Origin: Haliclona indistincta
Lineage: Eukaryota > Porifera > Demospongiae > Haplosclerida > Chalinidae
NCBI GenBank assembly: GCA_964017065.1
Contig: OZ024790.1
Coordinates: forward strand, 12,646,703 to 12,710,702
DNA length: 64,000 nucleotides
Reading direction: 5' to 3'
In this document: positions 21,283-34,300 of the stretch, piece by piece
Position numbering within the stretch: position 1 is the first letter of the stretch
Layout: every line of letters starts with the position of its first letter
Translations under genes and position numbers: made by a program
The notes under the pieces: generated by a model
The model's input: only the letters and a program-made list of their open reading frames with translations
Databases searched by the model: none
Told to the model about the DNA's origin: nothing

Positions 21283-23861
21283 TCATGATCTAGTGTCCAA
21301 CCATTCCCTGATCCCAGCAGCTGTACTGTTCTCATCAGCTTCCTCTAGTGTGTCGATGATAGTCTCCCAGGTGAATGGAACCTTTTGCTCTTTCCTCCAT
21401 TGGTCAAACACCTTGCTATAGAGACGGTCTTGATCGCTGGTCTGTTGCTCAAATGCTTCCAGAGTTGATATTTCAATCTCTAGTTGGATTCCTATCTTGT
21501 ACCACTTGGCCGGTATCTTCATAGCAACTAAGCTCATCAGTTTAGGCATCTTTGGTGCTTGAGAATAGGCTTCTGGTTTAGTGCCTGTTAAGAAGTGTTT
21601 AATAATTGAAGGTCCACAATAACACACATACTGATGTACCTCTAACTGGTGTCTGTGGCTCTGCTGGTGTCTGTAGTGATGGAGTCTGTGTGGTAGTGCC
21701 CAGTGATTCTGCTGTGGAGTTAAGTTGATCAATAATTATTATTTTGATCATTATTGTTAAGTCTCTCACCGTCTGACTGAGGATATCGTAAATAGAAGTT
21801 GTCTCCAAGAGGAGAGATACCCTTGATATCCACCTTGTGCCATAGTCGTTGAGTGCTGTCACCAGACACAAGACGCAACTCAATACCGCAGTGAGGGATT
21901 CTTCTACCAACTTGGTAGTTCTTGATAGCAACTTTAGAGATCTGAAACATATAACATATTGCTAATTGGAAAAAGAATGCTACTATCAGTACCTTAGGAG
22001 GGGATGATAGAGGGAGTATCTTCCATGAACCAACCTCCTGTTCTTTCTGATCAAGCTGGATAATAGGACTAGGATCATCTTCAATAAATATTTCCAGTGT
22101 CGTAGTGTCTGCAATCCACTTCTCATACTTCTGTTGCACTTCCTGTGTTGTCAGAATAACCTATATGCAATGACATACCACACACAAACCTGTTGATTAG
22201 GCTCCAAGTCTCTCACAATCACAAAGTGGAAATCAACAGTCAGAGGACTGGCTAGTCGTTGCTTGTAGAACATGAAGGCTGTACAGAGTGTGTCTGTATC
22301 CTCTGGTGCTGTTTCTCCTAGTAATGAGAACTGCTTCAGCTTGATGGCTCCATACTGAGTGTGTGAGCTGAACAACCCCTCTCGTTCACGGAATCTGTAC
22401 GGCAGCTGACTCTGTGAGCACTTGGCGATGATGAACTTGAACTGGGAGCATTGATCCTCACTGCGTACAACAGCGCAATGCTGTATGTTGACAGACACCT
22501 CTTTTATGAACTCTGTGCTGGATGAGACCCAGTAGATGGCACTGATCAACTGCCTGTTCTCAGGGAACTTAAACTGGCCGGCTAGAATCACCTTCACGCC
22601 CACACTGACAGTCACTCCAGGAGGAATAGCACCTTCAGGGATCTCAATGAAGAACCCATAGCCAGGCCACTCTACTTTCTGAGGCTTGTCTCCCACAACC
22701 TCCAGTACAGTCTCCCTGTACACTTCAACACCACGCAGGAAGTCTGCACCACATGCACAGTCACAAACCGAAGGAGATGCATTAGTAGCTTACCTGGAGC
22801 AACTGCTAAATAATTGGCTTGCACTCCAGCTTCGACCACACACCTTGGTTTGATAGCTACAGTATAGTGAGCTACTAGCAGCAGCTGTGAGCTGGGATGC
22901 ATCACCCACCATTTTCTTGATTGCCAGCACTGAGTGAGAGTTCCTGTTTGTGCCGAAGCAGTTGTTTGTAGCTGATTTTCAGTTGATCAACTGTGGAATA
23001 CAGTAACAAGTGCTAGATACATTAATCACTCACTCTAATACTCACATTTCTCTAGCATCAGTTGACCATCACTTTCCAACATTGAGATCTGTTGATCTCT
23101 AGCATAGGCCATTCTCTTGGTTTGCTCCAATACTCTTAGAAGCTCTTGCTGTTCCTCCTCACTAGCTGTCAGCTTGGTCTCACTAGCTGTCAGCTTGGTC
23201 TCATACTCATGGATGACTATCACAGTGTGCATTCAGTGAGATGCAGAGCTGCAGTATAGAGATACTCACCATCTGCAGTGAGGTCCACCTGTGTGGTCAC
23301 ATCACTTGCTAGCTTAGTCTGTGCAGCTACAATGAGAACACATTCCACATGCAGACTCCTCCCATCACAGTCTACTTACTCTTCTGTTGCAGTTTCTCTA
23401 GCAGCTCTTGTTGCTGCTCATAGTCGTCTCTACTAGCAGCCATCTTCTTCTGCATGTCATACATATCATCCTCTAGTTTAGAGCACTTCTGATACTTCTC
23501 CTGTGAATCATGCTGAGCAGCATCGAGCTTTTCCATTAGCTCCTGCTCTCTCTTCTTGCTAAGTCGAAGACTGTCTTCATAAGCATGAATGACTGAAAGA
23601 GAGAGAGAGAGAGAGGGAAAGGTTAGCATAAGAGAGAATAGGTAGTATAGTATAGGTGAGTGTGCCTCAGTGTGTGGTTACCATCTTCTGAGGTGAGTTC
23701 AAGTGATGTCTCTGAGGTCTGTGGTTCCGTCTCATTGTGTGATTCTTGAGGAGAAGAAAAAGAAGACATGTAAAGGTAGATTGTCAAATTATTAACATAA
23801 CCACAAACCACAGTTCAGTAATGAATGTCATTACATGGTGCTATTTTTGTGTGTGTGTATC

Positions 23862-23936
<75 letters not shown>

Positions 23937-26252
23937 TTGTTACTAACCATGTTTGTCTTGTTTCTCATCTCTCTCATCAATATTGGTCTCATGCTGCTGT
24001 GAACACCACAACACATCAACCACTGTCACCAACCACACACACCTGCTTCACCTGATCCTGCACCTGGAGTCTGAGCACTCTAACCTCCTCCTCCACCTCA
24101 CTGATCCTCCTCTGATAAGACTGCTCACTCTTCTGTAGCTAATGAAGGAAACAGCTCACTCACTACACACTCTACAATATTGACTGTATCTATAGATCTG
24201 ACCAATGGTCACACTAACCTGTTGCTGTAGCTGTCTATGCTCATAGTCTAGTTCATGTAGTCTCAACCTGTCTTTCAGCTCACGTCCCTGAAATGCTCCC
24301 TTTATCCTGGCCTCTCTCAGTCTCTTCTGGTACTCTGTGTTGTTCCTCAGCGTCTCTCTCTCCATCACTCTCTCCACACACCACTGCCCACTAGTGTCCT
24401 GGACTGTATGGAGGAGATGAGCTGTTATGTGCAGTCCACCACTGTCAGTGTGTGCATCAGCTGCTGTAGCTACTGCTGATTACTGCATGGACACACACTG
24501 TGCTCACTTAGCTCTATAATACTAGTGCCAGCCTTGTACTGGTATCCTCCAAACACTAGTATCCAGACACAGTGGGCTCCTAGATGAAACACTGACACTG
24601 AGTGATGCCATCGTTGTGTCACTGAATCAGGTAGTGATGGTAGCTATAGAACACAATAAAACAACACATTATATGAACCATACAATACTACATGACATGT
24701 ACAGTATCTCATTATAATAGAATCAAATTATAAAGTTCTCAAGTCAAGTGAAACTATTCCTCACACACATCAAACCACAACCAAGTTAATTAGTTATAAC
24801 TAAGTTAATAACTAAGTTTAGTAATAATAATAACAAGAAAGCAGTTAATTAGTCTATTGTACAGTTCATCATTTTGTGAAAATGTCATGTGAAATACCTT
24901 GATCCATTGGTTAGTATCATTTAACCACATATCACTCAGTGTAAAACTACCATATCCTCCACTCATCACAAACACAGGACCAGTAATGTGTGATGCAGCA
25001 TGGGCATATCTCCCCTCAGGCCATTGGACAGACTGACTAACTGGTTTCTTGATCTTGATCCAGTTCTGAGAAGACAAAGATATCATAGACTCCTAGAAAT
25101 ATCACAGGCTATAGACTAATGCAATATGCTTGCTACACTGATGTTGTGCAAGATTGGAGCAATGAATACTCAAATGATGATATGTATGAAGAATGTGATT
25201 GTGTGTATCAGTGATTATGAGATCAATATGATGTGATCAGATCACACAAGAGTGAATCAGTGCTATACTATTCATACAGTGTCTACAGCACTCACCACAG
25301 AATGTCTCTCCAGATCTACAATATACAAATCATCAGAGCAGTAGCTTGATGGAGTGGTACCACCAAACATAGCAGCCCTCTTCCCTTCCACTGTTGTTAG
25401 TGTGAAATCATAACAAGGAGGAGGAGATTGTCCTGTGACTACTGGTGAGCTCCACCCATCATCTGGAGGACAATAACAACTCATGAGTTATAACACATAA
25501 ACAGTAACTTTGAGACAACATGTATTATCATCTCTCTCATTATGAGAGATGGGTCTATGAACGAGGCTACTCACTATACTATAAGAGGACTATACTGAGA
25601 CAACACAGTATCACTCACTTGTGGACAGAGAGAAAATGTGTTGTTCATTGGTACATACACCACCATGAAGTGGTTGATACTGTGCTCCATGTTGTGGTGA
25701 TGATGGGACAGCATGACCCCTCCCTCCCACCACATACAAGAGGTCCTCCTCTCCATCAGTGAAGTGCACCATTCCACACCGTGCCTTCTGCATTGGTGCC
25801 CCATCTTCTGTTGTTGAGGGAGCCAACATCCTCCATTGCAGGGTGGAGGTGCTCAGTGTGTGAACACTGTTGTGGTAGCAGTCACCACCGTGACCACAGT
25901 AACCACCGAAATAGTGCAGCTCATTCCTGACAGCAACACAGGAATAGCCCCACACTCCCAGTGGAGGTGTTCCACGTGTGGTGCGCTGCTCCCAGCAACC
26001 AGTGTTCACGTCGAACACCTCCACACTGGAGAAAAACTGACGCTTCTCAGCGCTATCGTGGGACCGCGGCATTCCTATCTGTTCTCCGCCCCACATCAGG
26101 TAAAGATGATCGCCAACAACAGCTGTGCTGTGTTGATCACGACTAGCGGGTTCCCTCCATCCATGCACTGTGAGGAGTAACAATCAGTCACTGTTTGAAC
26201 ACCTGACACAACTCATGAACTCACCTCCTCGCTGCTGCTGAGGAGCGGACAT
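21283..26252 (-). CDS. Kelch / coiled-coil / ZU5 / UPA / Death adaptor, copy B
   Basis: The exon order is the same as in copy A. ATG is at 26252. Kelch exons lie at about 25622-26165, 25299-25463, 24897-25063 and 24510-24650. Coiled-coil exons run from about 24380 to 23040 (including RVMERETLRNNTEYQKRL and KKREQELMEKLDAAQ). ZU5 is at about 22190-22745 and UPA at about 21777-22140. The Death domain is at 21283-21585, ending at TGA. Against copy A, the ZU5 N-terminal half is nearly identical, while the C-terminal half, UPA and Death domains have clearly diverged (for example the Death core ALEAFEQQTSDQ-like versus SLEAQTTDQ). No frame-breaking lesion was seen, so it is probably functional. Splice positions are by eye. 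Confidence 0.8.
23864..23934. repeat. (GT)n microsatellite
   Basis: A GT tract in the coiled-coil region of the copy B adaptor gene, in the same intron as 12560-12611 of copy A. Confidence 0.9.
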
Positions 26253-26353
26253 GATGGAGGAGGAAGAGCTAGAGTGCCCTGTTAGCTGCGTGGGAGTGCA
26301 GTGACTAAACTTATAGCCACACCTTGTTTGATGCGCTTCTAATAGAATACCAG
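26253..26353. promoter_or_regulatory. Compact bidirectional promoter, copy B
   Basis: 101 bp separate the adaptor start (26252, minus) from the LEM-fragment start (26354, plus). Its conservation with 14989-15093 supports a shared regulatory role or simply recent duplication. Confidence 0.45.
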
Positions 26354-26794
26354 CATGGCGGACACGTTGGTGATGCTGGACTACGGGAGCTACTCACTGC
26401 CTACTCCATCACTCAGCCGGTGACTCCCTCTACCCGCAGTCTACTCATTAGGAAGCTGAGACGACAGATGAGTGCAGAGCCGCGTCAAGACGTCACTGCC
26501 CGCACGACACTAGCTAGTCCAGTAGCTGCAGCTCAGCTAGCTCGACGAGAGGATGGTACAGGTGTACTAATGGACGGCACTACCAGTTCTCCCTACTATG
26601 GCTCTAAAGCAGAGGCGCTGGTAGCTGTAAAGAGTCTTCCACCAGGAGTACGGTTCACCATAGTCGAGTCTGCACCAGCTGTCAGCCTGACACAGGATGA
26701 GGTAGAGCTGACTGGGTTTACCTTGCAAACACACGAGGAACAGTCTGAAATCACGACTGATGCACTAACGATATCGGGAAAGGCTAACAGGTAA
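26354..26794 (+). pseudogene. LEM-domain (ANKLE2-like) fragment, copy B
   Basis: The core of the LEM domain is intact here (AGLRELLTAYSI, VTPSTRSLLIRKLRRQM). A 10-bp deletion after the fifth codon, relative to copy A, puts the conserved ATG at 26354 out of frame with it. An upstream frame with ATG at 26324 is open through the LEM core to 26794 but begins with unrelated residues. The region after the LEM matches copy A (SPYYGSKAEALVAVK). The frame ends at an AACAG/GTAACA donor before the endoplasmin pseudogene, so a chimeric transcript is conceivable. Confidence 0.6.
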
Positions 26795-26873
26795 CAGATA
26801 GGTTAGCACTTGATCGATCACTCACTCACTAACCCACTCTATCATTCATTCATCTCTCTCTGTTTGTTCTCAG

Positions 26874-27722
26874 ATGGTGAAACGTGATCTTGGTACAATC
26901 ACTAAATTCAGTAAAAGTGATTTCATAGAAAACTGCGAACTTTGTCTCAATCAGCGGCAAGCGATCTGATAGGTCAATTTGATGTCAGCTTCTACTCGTG
27001 ATTCCTTGGTAAGAAAAACTAAAATAATCTTCACTATGATTATTGTTTTGTTTCCTCTCTCTCTTTCCAATCTTGTCAGCCTCTTTTCGTCTCTTTATCT
27101 AACTAACATTAATATTATCATCATGATCTCGTCTCTTTGTGTCTAGTTGCTGATCGTGTACATCTAAACACAATGATGATGAACAGCATATTTGGGAGTC
27201 AGACTCTGCTTCATTTTCGATCGTGAAGGATCCTCGCGGCAACACACTCAAGCGTGGAACCACCATCTCTATCTTCTTGAAGGAGGAGGCACAAGAGTTC
27301 ATGGAGGAGGAGGACTACCTCTAGGATAGTAAGGTGGGTGGAGCAGTAGGTGTGGTTATTATGCAAAGAAGCAATGTCCTAAATATGCATTTTTTAAATG
27401 TACACTTATAGAATTTACCAGCTTTAGTATAGTGATGATGTCATTGTATTATAGACTGAGACAGGAACCAGTCGATGAGGAAGAAGCTAAGGAAGACAAA
27501 CCAGAGGAAGCTAAGGAGGACAAGGATAGTGATGATGATGACGCTACTGTAGAGGACAAACCCAAAACAAAGAAGGTGTGGCTAGTTATTAATAGTTAGT
27601 ACTGGTTACTGTGCTGTAGGTTGACATGGGACTGGGTACTCAACTACTCATGAATGATACCACTCTGGCTAAGATCGTGAGTCACTCACTAACTCAAACA
27701 CTCACTAACTCACTTTCTCTCC

Positions 27723-27779
<57 letters not shown>

Positions 27780-28349
27780 GAGTTCAGCACTAATCTGAAG
27801 CTTGGTGTAGTTGAGGATTTCACTAACAAGAGTCGTATTGCTAAGCTGCTTTGATTCCAGTCTTCTAATGATCCAGAATCACTCACATCACTGGACGAGT
27901 ACATTGAGAGAATGAAGGAAAAACAAGAACACATCTACTTCATGTCTGCTACCAGCAGGAAAGAGGTAGGTGTGGTCATGACGTCATGGTTGTGCTATTT
28001 ATAGATGTTATTCATATTAGACTAGGCGTCACCTTTTGTTGAGCGTCCATTGCGCAAAGGTTGTGAAGTGCTGTATTTAACGGACGCAGTTGATGAATAC
28101 TGCTTGCAAGCTTTACCGGAATACGAGGGAAAGAAATTTCAGAATGTATAGCAAAGGAAGGATTAGAGTATTCAGACGAGGGAGAGAAGGACAAGAAGAA
28201 CTTAAAGAGCATGCAAGAGAGCTTTAAACCACTGAAAAAATGGCTGGAGGAGACTGCCCTCAAGGTAATGGTATGAACAATAGGATACTGAAGGAGAGTG
28301 TGTTCATTCTCTCACAGATTCAGAAAGCAACTGTGTCTAATAGATTGAG
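26874..28349 (+). pseudogene. HSP90B1: Endoplasmin (GRP94) pseudogene with introns, copy B
   Basis: The blocks are collinear with copy A: the late N-domain (26874-27320), acidic linker (27455-27575), a short middle-domain block containing LLMNDTTLAKI (27620-27675), and C-domain blocks (27778-27965, 28021-28267, 28316-28349). It shares the TGA and 1-bp deletion of copy A and adds its own stops (for example TGA within KLL-FQSS near 27853, and a 2-base change near 28147). Homology to copy A stops near 28349, exactly where CFAP57 coding sequence begins. Confidence 0.85.
27726..27777. repeat. (CT)n microsatellite
   Basis: A pure CT run directly before an exon-like block of the endoplasmin pseudogene, acting as an extended pyrimidine tract ahead of the AG. 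Confidence 0.9.
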
Positions 28350-31300
28350 TACGTGACCTGGGATCACACGAGTTCGTGTGGTTGGGATTCTCTCCTGACT
28401 CCAAATTCTTCATCGGTCAAGGAGGAGGTCCAGACTGGGTGTTAGTCTACTGGCACTGGGAAAAGGCTAAGATAATGGCTACTGCTAAAGTATCAGTACC
28501 AGCGAACCACCCTGTACACCAGGTTAGCTCACTAGTATCCAGAGCTGTGAGCTTCATCATGTGTTCTTGTACAGGTGTCCTTCAATCCTCAGGACAACAC
28601 TCAAGTGTGTGTTATCGGTGAAAAGTTGTTCAAACTATTTCGCTATAGCGAGGGCAATCTCAAGCAGTTTGCTTTCACCAAAGCCGATCCTCAGAACTAC
28701 CTGTGTCACACCTGGCTCTCTGAAGATAAGCTATACTCATGGGGACCAGCGCTGGAAAGGTCCAGCTATTTGAGGTTGCTGACTTGAAGCAGGAGTACTA
28801 TCTTACAAGCCCGCCAGGAACCAGCAGCCAAGTCTCCACTGACATGTAAGTACATGTACTACACTGCCGATATAAAAATTATTTTTTGTCGAATAAAATT
28901 GAGGTTATGTTCAGATGACCAGAACTTATTTTGTAGTGCAACATGCTCGTAGCATGCTAGCAAAATTATTTATCAGAGGAAACTCAGTAACAGTGATAGC
29001 ACGTAGTACGCGTATTGTTTCATTCTATCTCCTGCAGGGCTTCCCGTCATGGTCGCAAGCAGTCAGCTGGGTCATCTTCTACCCATACTGACACCACACC
29101 AATCCTTAGTCTGCTCATGTACTCTAAGGGCTTCATATGTTCTGGTGGCAACGGAACTCTACACCTCTTTGAGAAGACCGATGAAAAGTGTCTGTTCAAA
29201 CGAACTCGTTCAGTCACCATTGATGCTGATCCATCCAGTCAGATGGACCAGGCTATGCTGAGCAGTGGTGCTACCAGTAATGAGATCATGTGCCTCACTC
29301 TGAGCCCTTCTGAAGAGAACATAGTGTGCAGCACACGATCACAGCAGCTCTACAACCTGACACTATCAGCAGCTGATATTGAGAGGGTAGGTACACTGCA
29401 TCTTAGAACCATTACATGTATGCAAAGCATCGACCTCTTCTACGGTAGCATACCAGTGGTGTAGTTCTGCTCAAACTATTGGTACATATGTCACGCTTTA
29501 GGAACTAGTTTAGAACTAGTAATGAGAGGTTTCTCTTCTCTCTTAGGGAGCAGCTTTTGACTACCTTTCATCTTCGTTCCATTGTGCTGCTATTACTGGT
29601 CTGGATGTGTGTATCCGTAAGCCTATCATAGCCACGTGCTCAATGGACAAAACAGTACGAGTGTGGAATTATGAGAACAAGTGAGGAGCAGCTTAATTTT
29701 GTGCACGAAAAGTATTTCACAATTGTACACCTTTATCCTATAGCTCTCTTGACCTGTGTAAGCAGTTCCAGGAAGAGGCGTACAGTATTGCCCTTCATCC
29801 TAGTGGTCTGTTTGTGCTGGTTGGATTCAGTGAGAAGCTGCGTCTGATGAATGTACTCATCGATGACATTCGACCATTCAGAGAGTTCATGATCCGTGGC
29901 TGTAGAGAGGTAAGCAGCACTACCAGTGTGTGTGTTGTTAGTAGATGTGTGTTAACCGTATCTTATTCTCATACAGTGTGCCTTTAGTCATGGTGGACAT
30001 TTGTTCGCAGCGGCAAACGCCAACCTCATACAAATATTTTCTGCATTCTCGTTCGAGAACACTGCTAATTTCAAGGGTCATAACGGAAAGGTAATTTCAC
30101 ATGAATTTTCTGTACGCTAATATTCCTTTCCTTTATTGTTTTCTCAGGTTCGTAACTTGGTGTGGAGTGCGGATGACTCCCGGCTGGTCTCATGTAGTAT
30201 GGACGGTGCAGTGTATGAGTGGAACGTGCAAGCTGCCAAGAGAGAGAAGGAGTGTGTCCTCAAGTCATGCAGCTACACCTCTGTGTCCCTGTCGCCTGAC
30301 CTGAGATCAACATTCGCTGTTGGTTCTGATCGAACATTGAAAGAGCTCGTGCTAGCAGACTCACAGGTGGGTGCTTATCTGTGTTACTTGAAGACTATGC
30401 TATGCTGTGTCTTTCTAACAGATACTTCGTCAAGTCAGTGCAGGTGATGAGGTGCTCACTCAGGTAGTGCTGTCCCACTCTGGTCGAATGCTGTTTGTGG
30501 GCACTAGTTCCGGGGCAGTGAGAGCTATCAAATTCCCCCTCACTGACCCGGGAGATTGGAATGAGCACCAGGCTCACACATCAGCCATCACTAGGGTAAG
30601 ACTAACATAGGGTCTTAGTATCAGGTGATTAGCACATACAAGATTTTATTCACCTGCTTTAGTAACGGTGAAATCATGTAATGCAATTTTCATGCTTTGA
30701 GTAGTATCGTCACATTTCCACATGTCCTCTATTCTATAGCTCTGTATCTCGTGTGATGACCAGTATCTATTCTCAGTGGGCGAGGATGGCACTCTCTTCT
30801 CGTTCAGAGTCAATGATAGAGAGGGCAGAGGAATGAAGACCAGGGAGAGAGAATCTGCTTACGCTGAGGAGGTCCTAGTCACTCGTGCTGACCTGGAAGA
30901 AAAAGTGAGAAAAAATAAAACAGAGCATTGCAACTGTCACTCAGCATTGTCTCTGAGCTAAAGTTGATGGAATACCTTTGATTTGGTACAGAACACCACA
31001 ATGTCAGAGCTCAAGACTCGTGTAGAGGAGCTCAAGATGGAGAATGAGTACCAGCTGAGACTGAAGGACATGAACTACAATGAGAAGATCAAGGATCTCA
31101 CAGACAAGTTCCTTCAAGAGATTGAAGGCGTCAAGGCAAAAAATGAGGTGAGAGTGGGTACTGGTACATGCAATACATGACCTGTGTGTGCAATGGGCAC
31201 TGCTGGTTTTCATAGACGCTGAAAGCAGAAAGAGAGAGAGAATCATCTCAACATGAGGAGGAGGTACAGCACTTGGTAGACACACATTCCAAGGAAGTTC

Positions 31301-34300
31301 AAGAACGAGGTACAGTATGAAGGCATTGGTGTGTGAGTAGTGATGGTGTGTGAGTAGTGATGGTGTGTGAGTAGTGATGGTGTGTGAGTAGTGATGGTGT
31401 GTGAGTAGTGATGGTGTGTCAGTAGTGATGGTGTGTCAGTAGTGATGGCGTGCAAGTAGTGATGGTGTGTGAGTAGTGATGGTGTGATAGTAGTGATGTG
31501 TGATAGTAGTGATGTGTGTGAGTAGCGGTATGACTTGTGCACGAGTGTTAAATTGGTGTGTAAGTAGAATGCCTACAGTACATGTGTACATGCAATGAGC
31601 GTATCTATTTGAATCATTATTTCAGATTGGTACCTAATTCATTGAACTTTCCCTTCTCCAGAGAATGCTAATAGTCAGAAGCTAATAGCAGAATATGAGA
31701 AGTATCAAGACTTGCAAGCTCGTAGCCAACGCCTGCAGGAGGACTATGAGAGAAAGCTCGAAGAGAAGGAAGACGCCATGGAGAAGGCACTGCAAAAACT
31801 AACAGAACACTTTGAGGTTCAGCTCTGGGAGCGAGCAAAGGAACTTGAACAGGTCTGACAAGCAAAAAAATTTAAATATTATACACATGTAGCTTACACA
31901 TACAGTCCCTTGCATAATAGCTAAATGTATGTCACTTGTCCGGTTGACATTTTGCTGCTTCATTATTGTTGCGTGTCTTCTTTGTTTTGATGTTAGGCTG
32001 GTGATGAGTTGCGTCAGAAGCAGGAAGACAGTGATGAGTTGCTGCGACAGACTGAGGAAGATGCTGACGAAGAGATACTAGCGCTCAAGAGCCGATATGA
32101 ACGACAACTTAGACAACAAGTAGACGACAACCTGAAACTGAAGGGAGAAGCTGGAATCTTGAAAAAGAAGGTATATAAAACATAATAAATTTTGTTAAAC
32201 TTTGGTAATTTTTAAAATAAATTTAGGCTACTGCAATGTGTAAGTACTATACTTCCGCAACTAACATGTGTCTTTACACATACAGGTCGGTAGTCTGCAA
32301 GGAGAGATTGATGAACTGAAGGCAGAGATAATGCGATTAAAGCAAGAAGTGAAGAAGAGAGATGACGTTATTGATTCTCTGAAGAATGACATTGATTGTC
32401 ACAAGAAGGAGATCCAAGAGAGAGATGACACAATACAGGACAAGGTTAGCAGCATCCATTGTGCATCAAGTCATAGTAACATACTGCGGTTGAATTATTC
32501 ACTATAGATAGAATTCGAGTATTTTCCAAAATTGTGGACTTTGTATGCACAGTCAAAAATTTGCGTCTGTTAAATTTCGTGTTACTTAAATTTTGTCACT
32601 GGCTGCTCAAAAAGTACATTGTTTGTAAATTTTAATTCTTGTCGAAAGTTGGACGACTAACACTGAAAAATTCCCAATCTACTGTATTTTAGAGTCTACT
32701 GATTTGAAATACTGTAATTTGATTGGTCAACAGCGTGACTCTAATTCCTGTAGAGTCACGGTGGCAAAGCTCTAAGTGTACCCTCAGGCGTTCAGAAATA
32801 AGCAAAGAATAGAGTGTGTGTTTGCTGTAAAGGGCTCAGTATACGTACGTTTCTTACAGCTTCGAAGTCGAAAGACACTGTATCAGTCCAGAGACGCTCA
32901 CTAAAAGTACAGAATGCTAACTAAACAGCACTGAACGCTGATGTTCCAGGTACCGTAGTATTCCTTGACGGTGTTACTCGCTCGCAGGTCACTCGCCATA
33001 TTGCCATTTGCCATAAGCTCCACCCTAGCCTGGCGCTCCTCCTGCTAGCTCGAGCGCGGCGACCGTCCATCGTTCTGGTCGATCTTTTCTCGACGACGCT
33101 TGCTGGTTGCAGGTCAGTGGTACTGCCGTTCGTCCTACATCGAACTAGAAGCTTTGTTTATGTTAAATCAGCTAGTTCGCTGCACATACAGAGCAGTCAG
33201 CATCGTGCGCTAGTCAGACATGTTGACTTGCAAGTGTTGTTTACAAAACAGGTAACCTAGTATAGACTCTAAATAAGTTAGACAGCTCGTCCAATCGGAT
33301 CCACGCGGTTTAGAAACCCTCGGCCCGCTAGAATAGTGTCCTCGCTACGCTCGGACACCATAGCAACGGGCCTCGGGTTTCTAAATCGCGTAGATCCTCG
33401 GACTCGCTGTCTAACTATTATATAGAATTGTAGGTGTAACAACTGTTTGTTTGGTGTTCCATGTCTATTGTGACTGGTGTATTAAATTTCATCACTACAG
33501 GAGAAGCGTATCTACGATCTCAAGAAGAAAAATCAGGAGTTGGAGAAGTTCAAATTTGTGCTTGACTACAAAATCAAAGAGCTGAGACGACAGATGGAGC
33601 CTCGTGAAAATGAGATCAAGAGAATGAAAGAACAAATCAAAAAGGTCAGTTACACTTGTACCGTACTAGGGTGAACTGTTTCTTGGAAGGAAAATTTATT
33701 CAAATTATTTTACCAAACGTTTCAGTTTTACCAATATTGTAGTTTCACATCTAAACATCTCCTGCATTTACTATTTTCCGTAACACATTGCAGCCACTTG
33801 ACAATAAACAACTAAAACACTGTCATTTGCATCCATAATTACTTGTACTCTAAGCTTTTGGTGTTGTACTGTGCTTACACACAAACTGAAATTTCATCCC
33901 TTTGATATTATGGTGCATATGATGTAGATGGAGGAGGAGCTAGAGGACTATAGTCGTGATAACCGTGAGCTACAGCGACTCATGGAGCTACAGAGACAGA
34001 AGCTTGATGCCACTACCAAGGAGATGAAGAAAGAACAGCAGCAGGTGCATGATCTCAAGGTGGAAATAGGCAATTTCAAGGCTGGGTTGCACAGCACCTC
34101 TCAGCATATCCAGGAGCCCAAACAGCTCAAAGAGGCTGTGAAAGCTCTCTATAGAAAATACCTGAGAGACCATGAACAGGTAATTGTGACAGTACATGTA
34201 CTATGCAATAGAGAATTTAGTATAGTATGTGCACAATACAGCAGAGTAGCTAATCTGAACACCTTGAACTAGAGAGCTGTTTGAATTAGTGAATTTGTTT

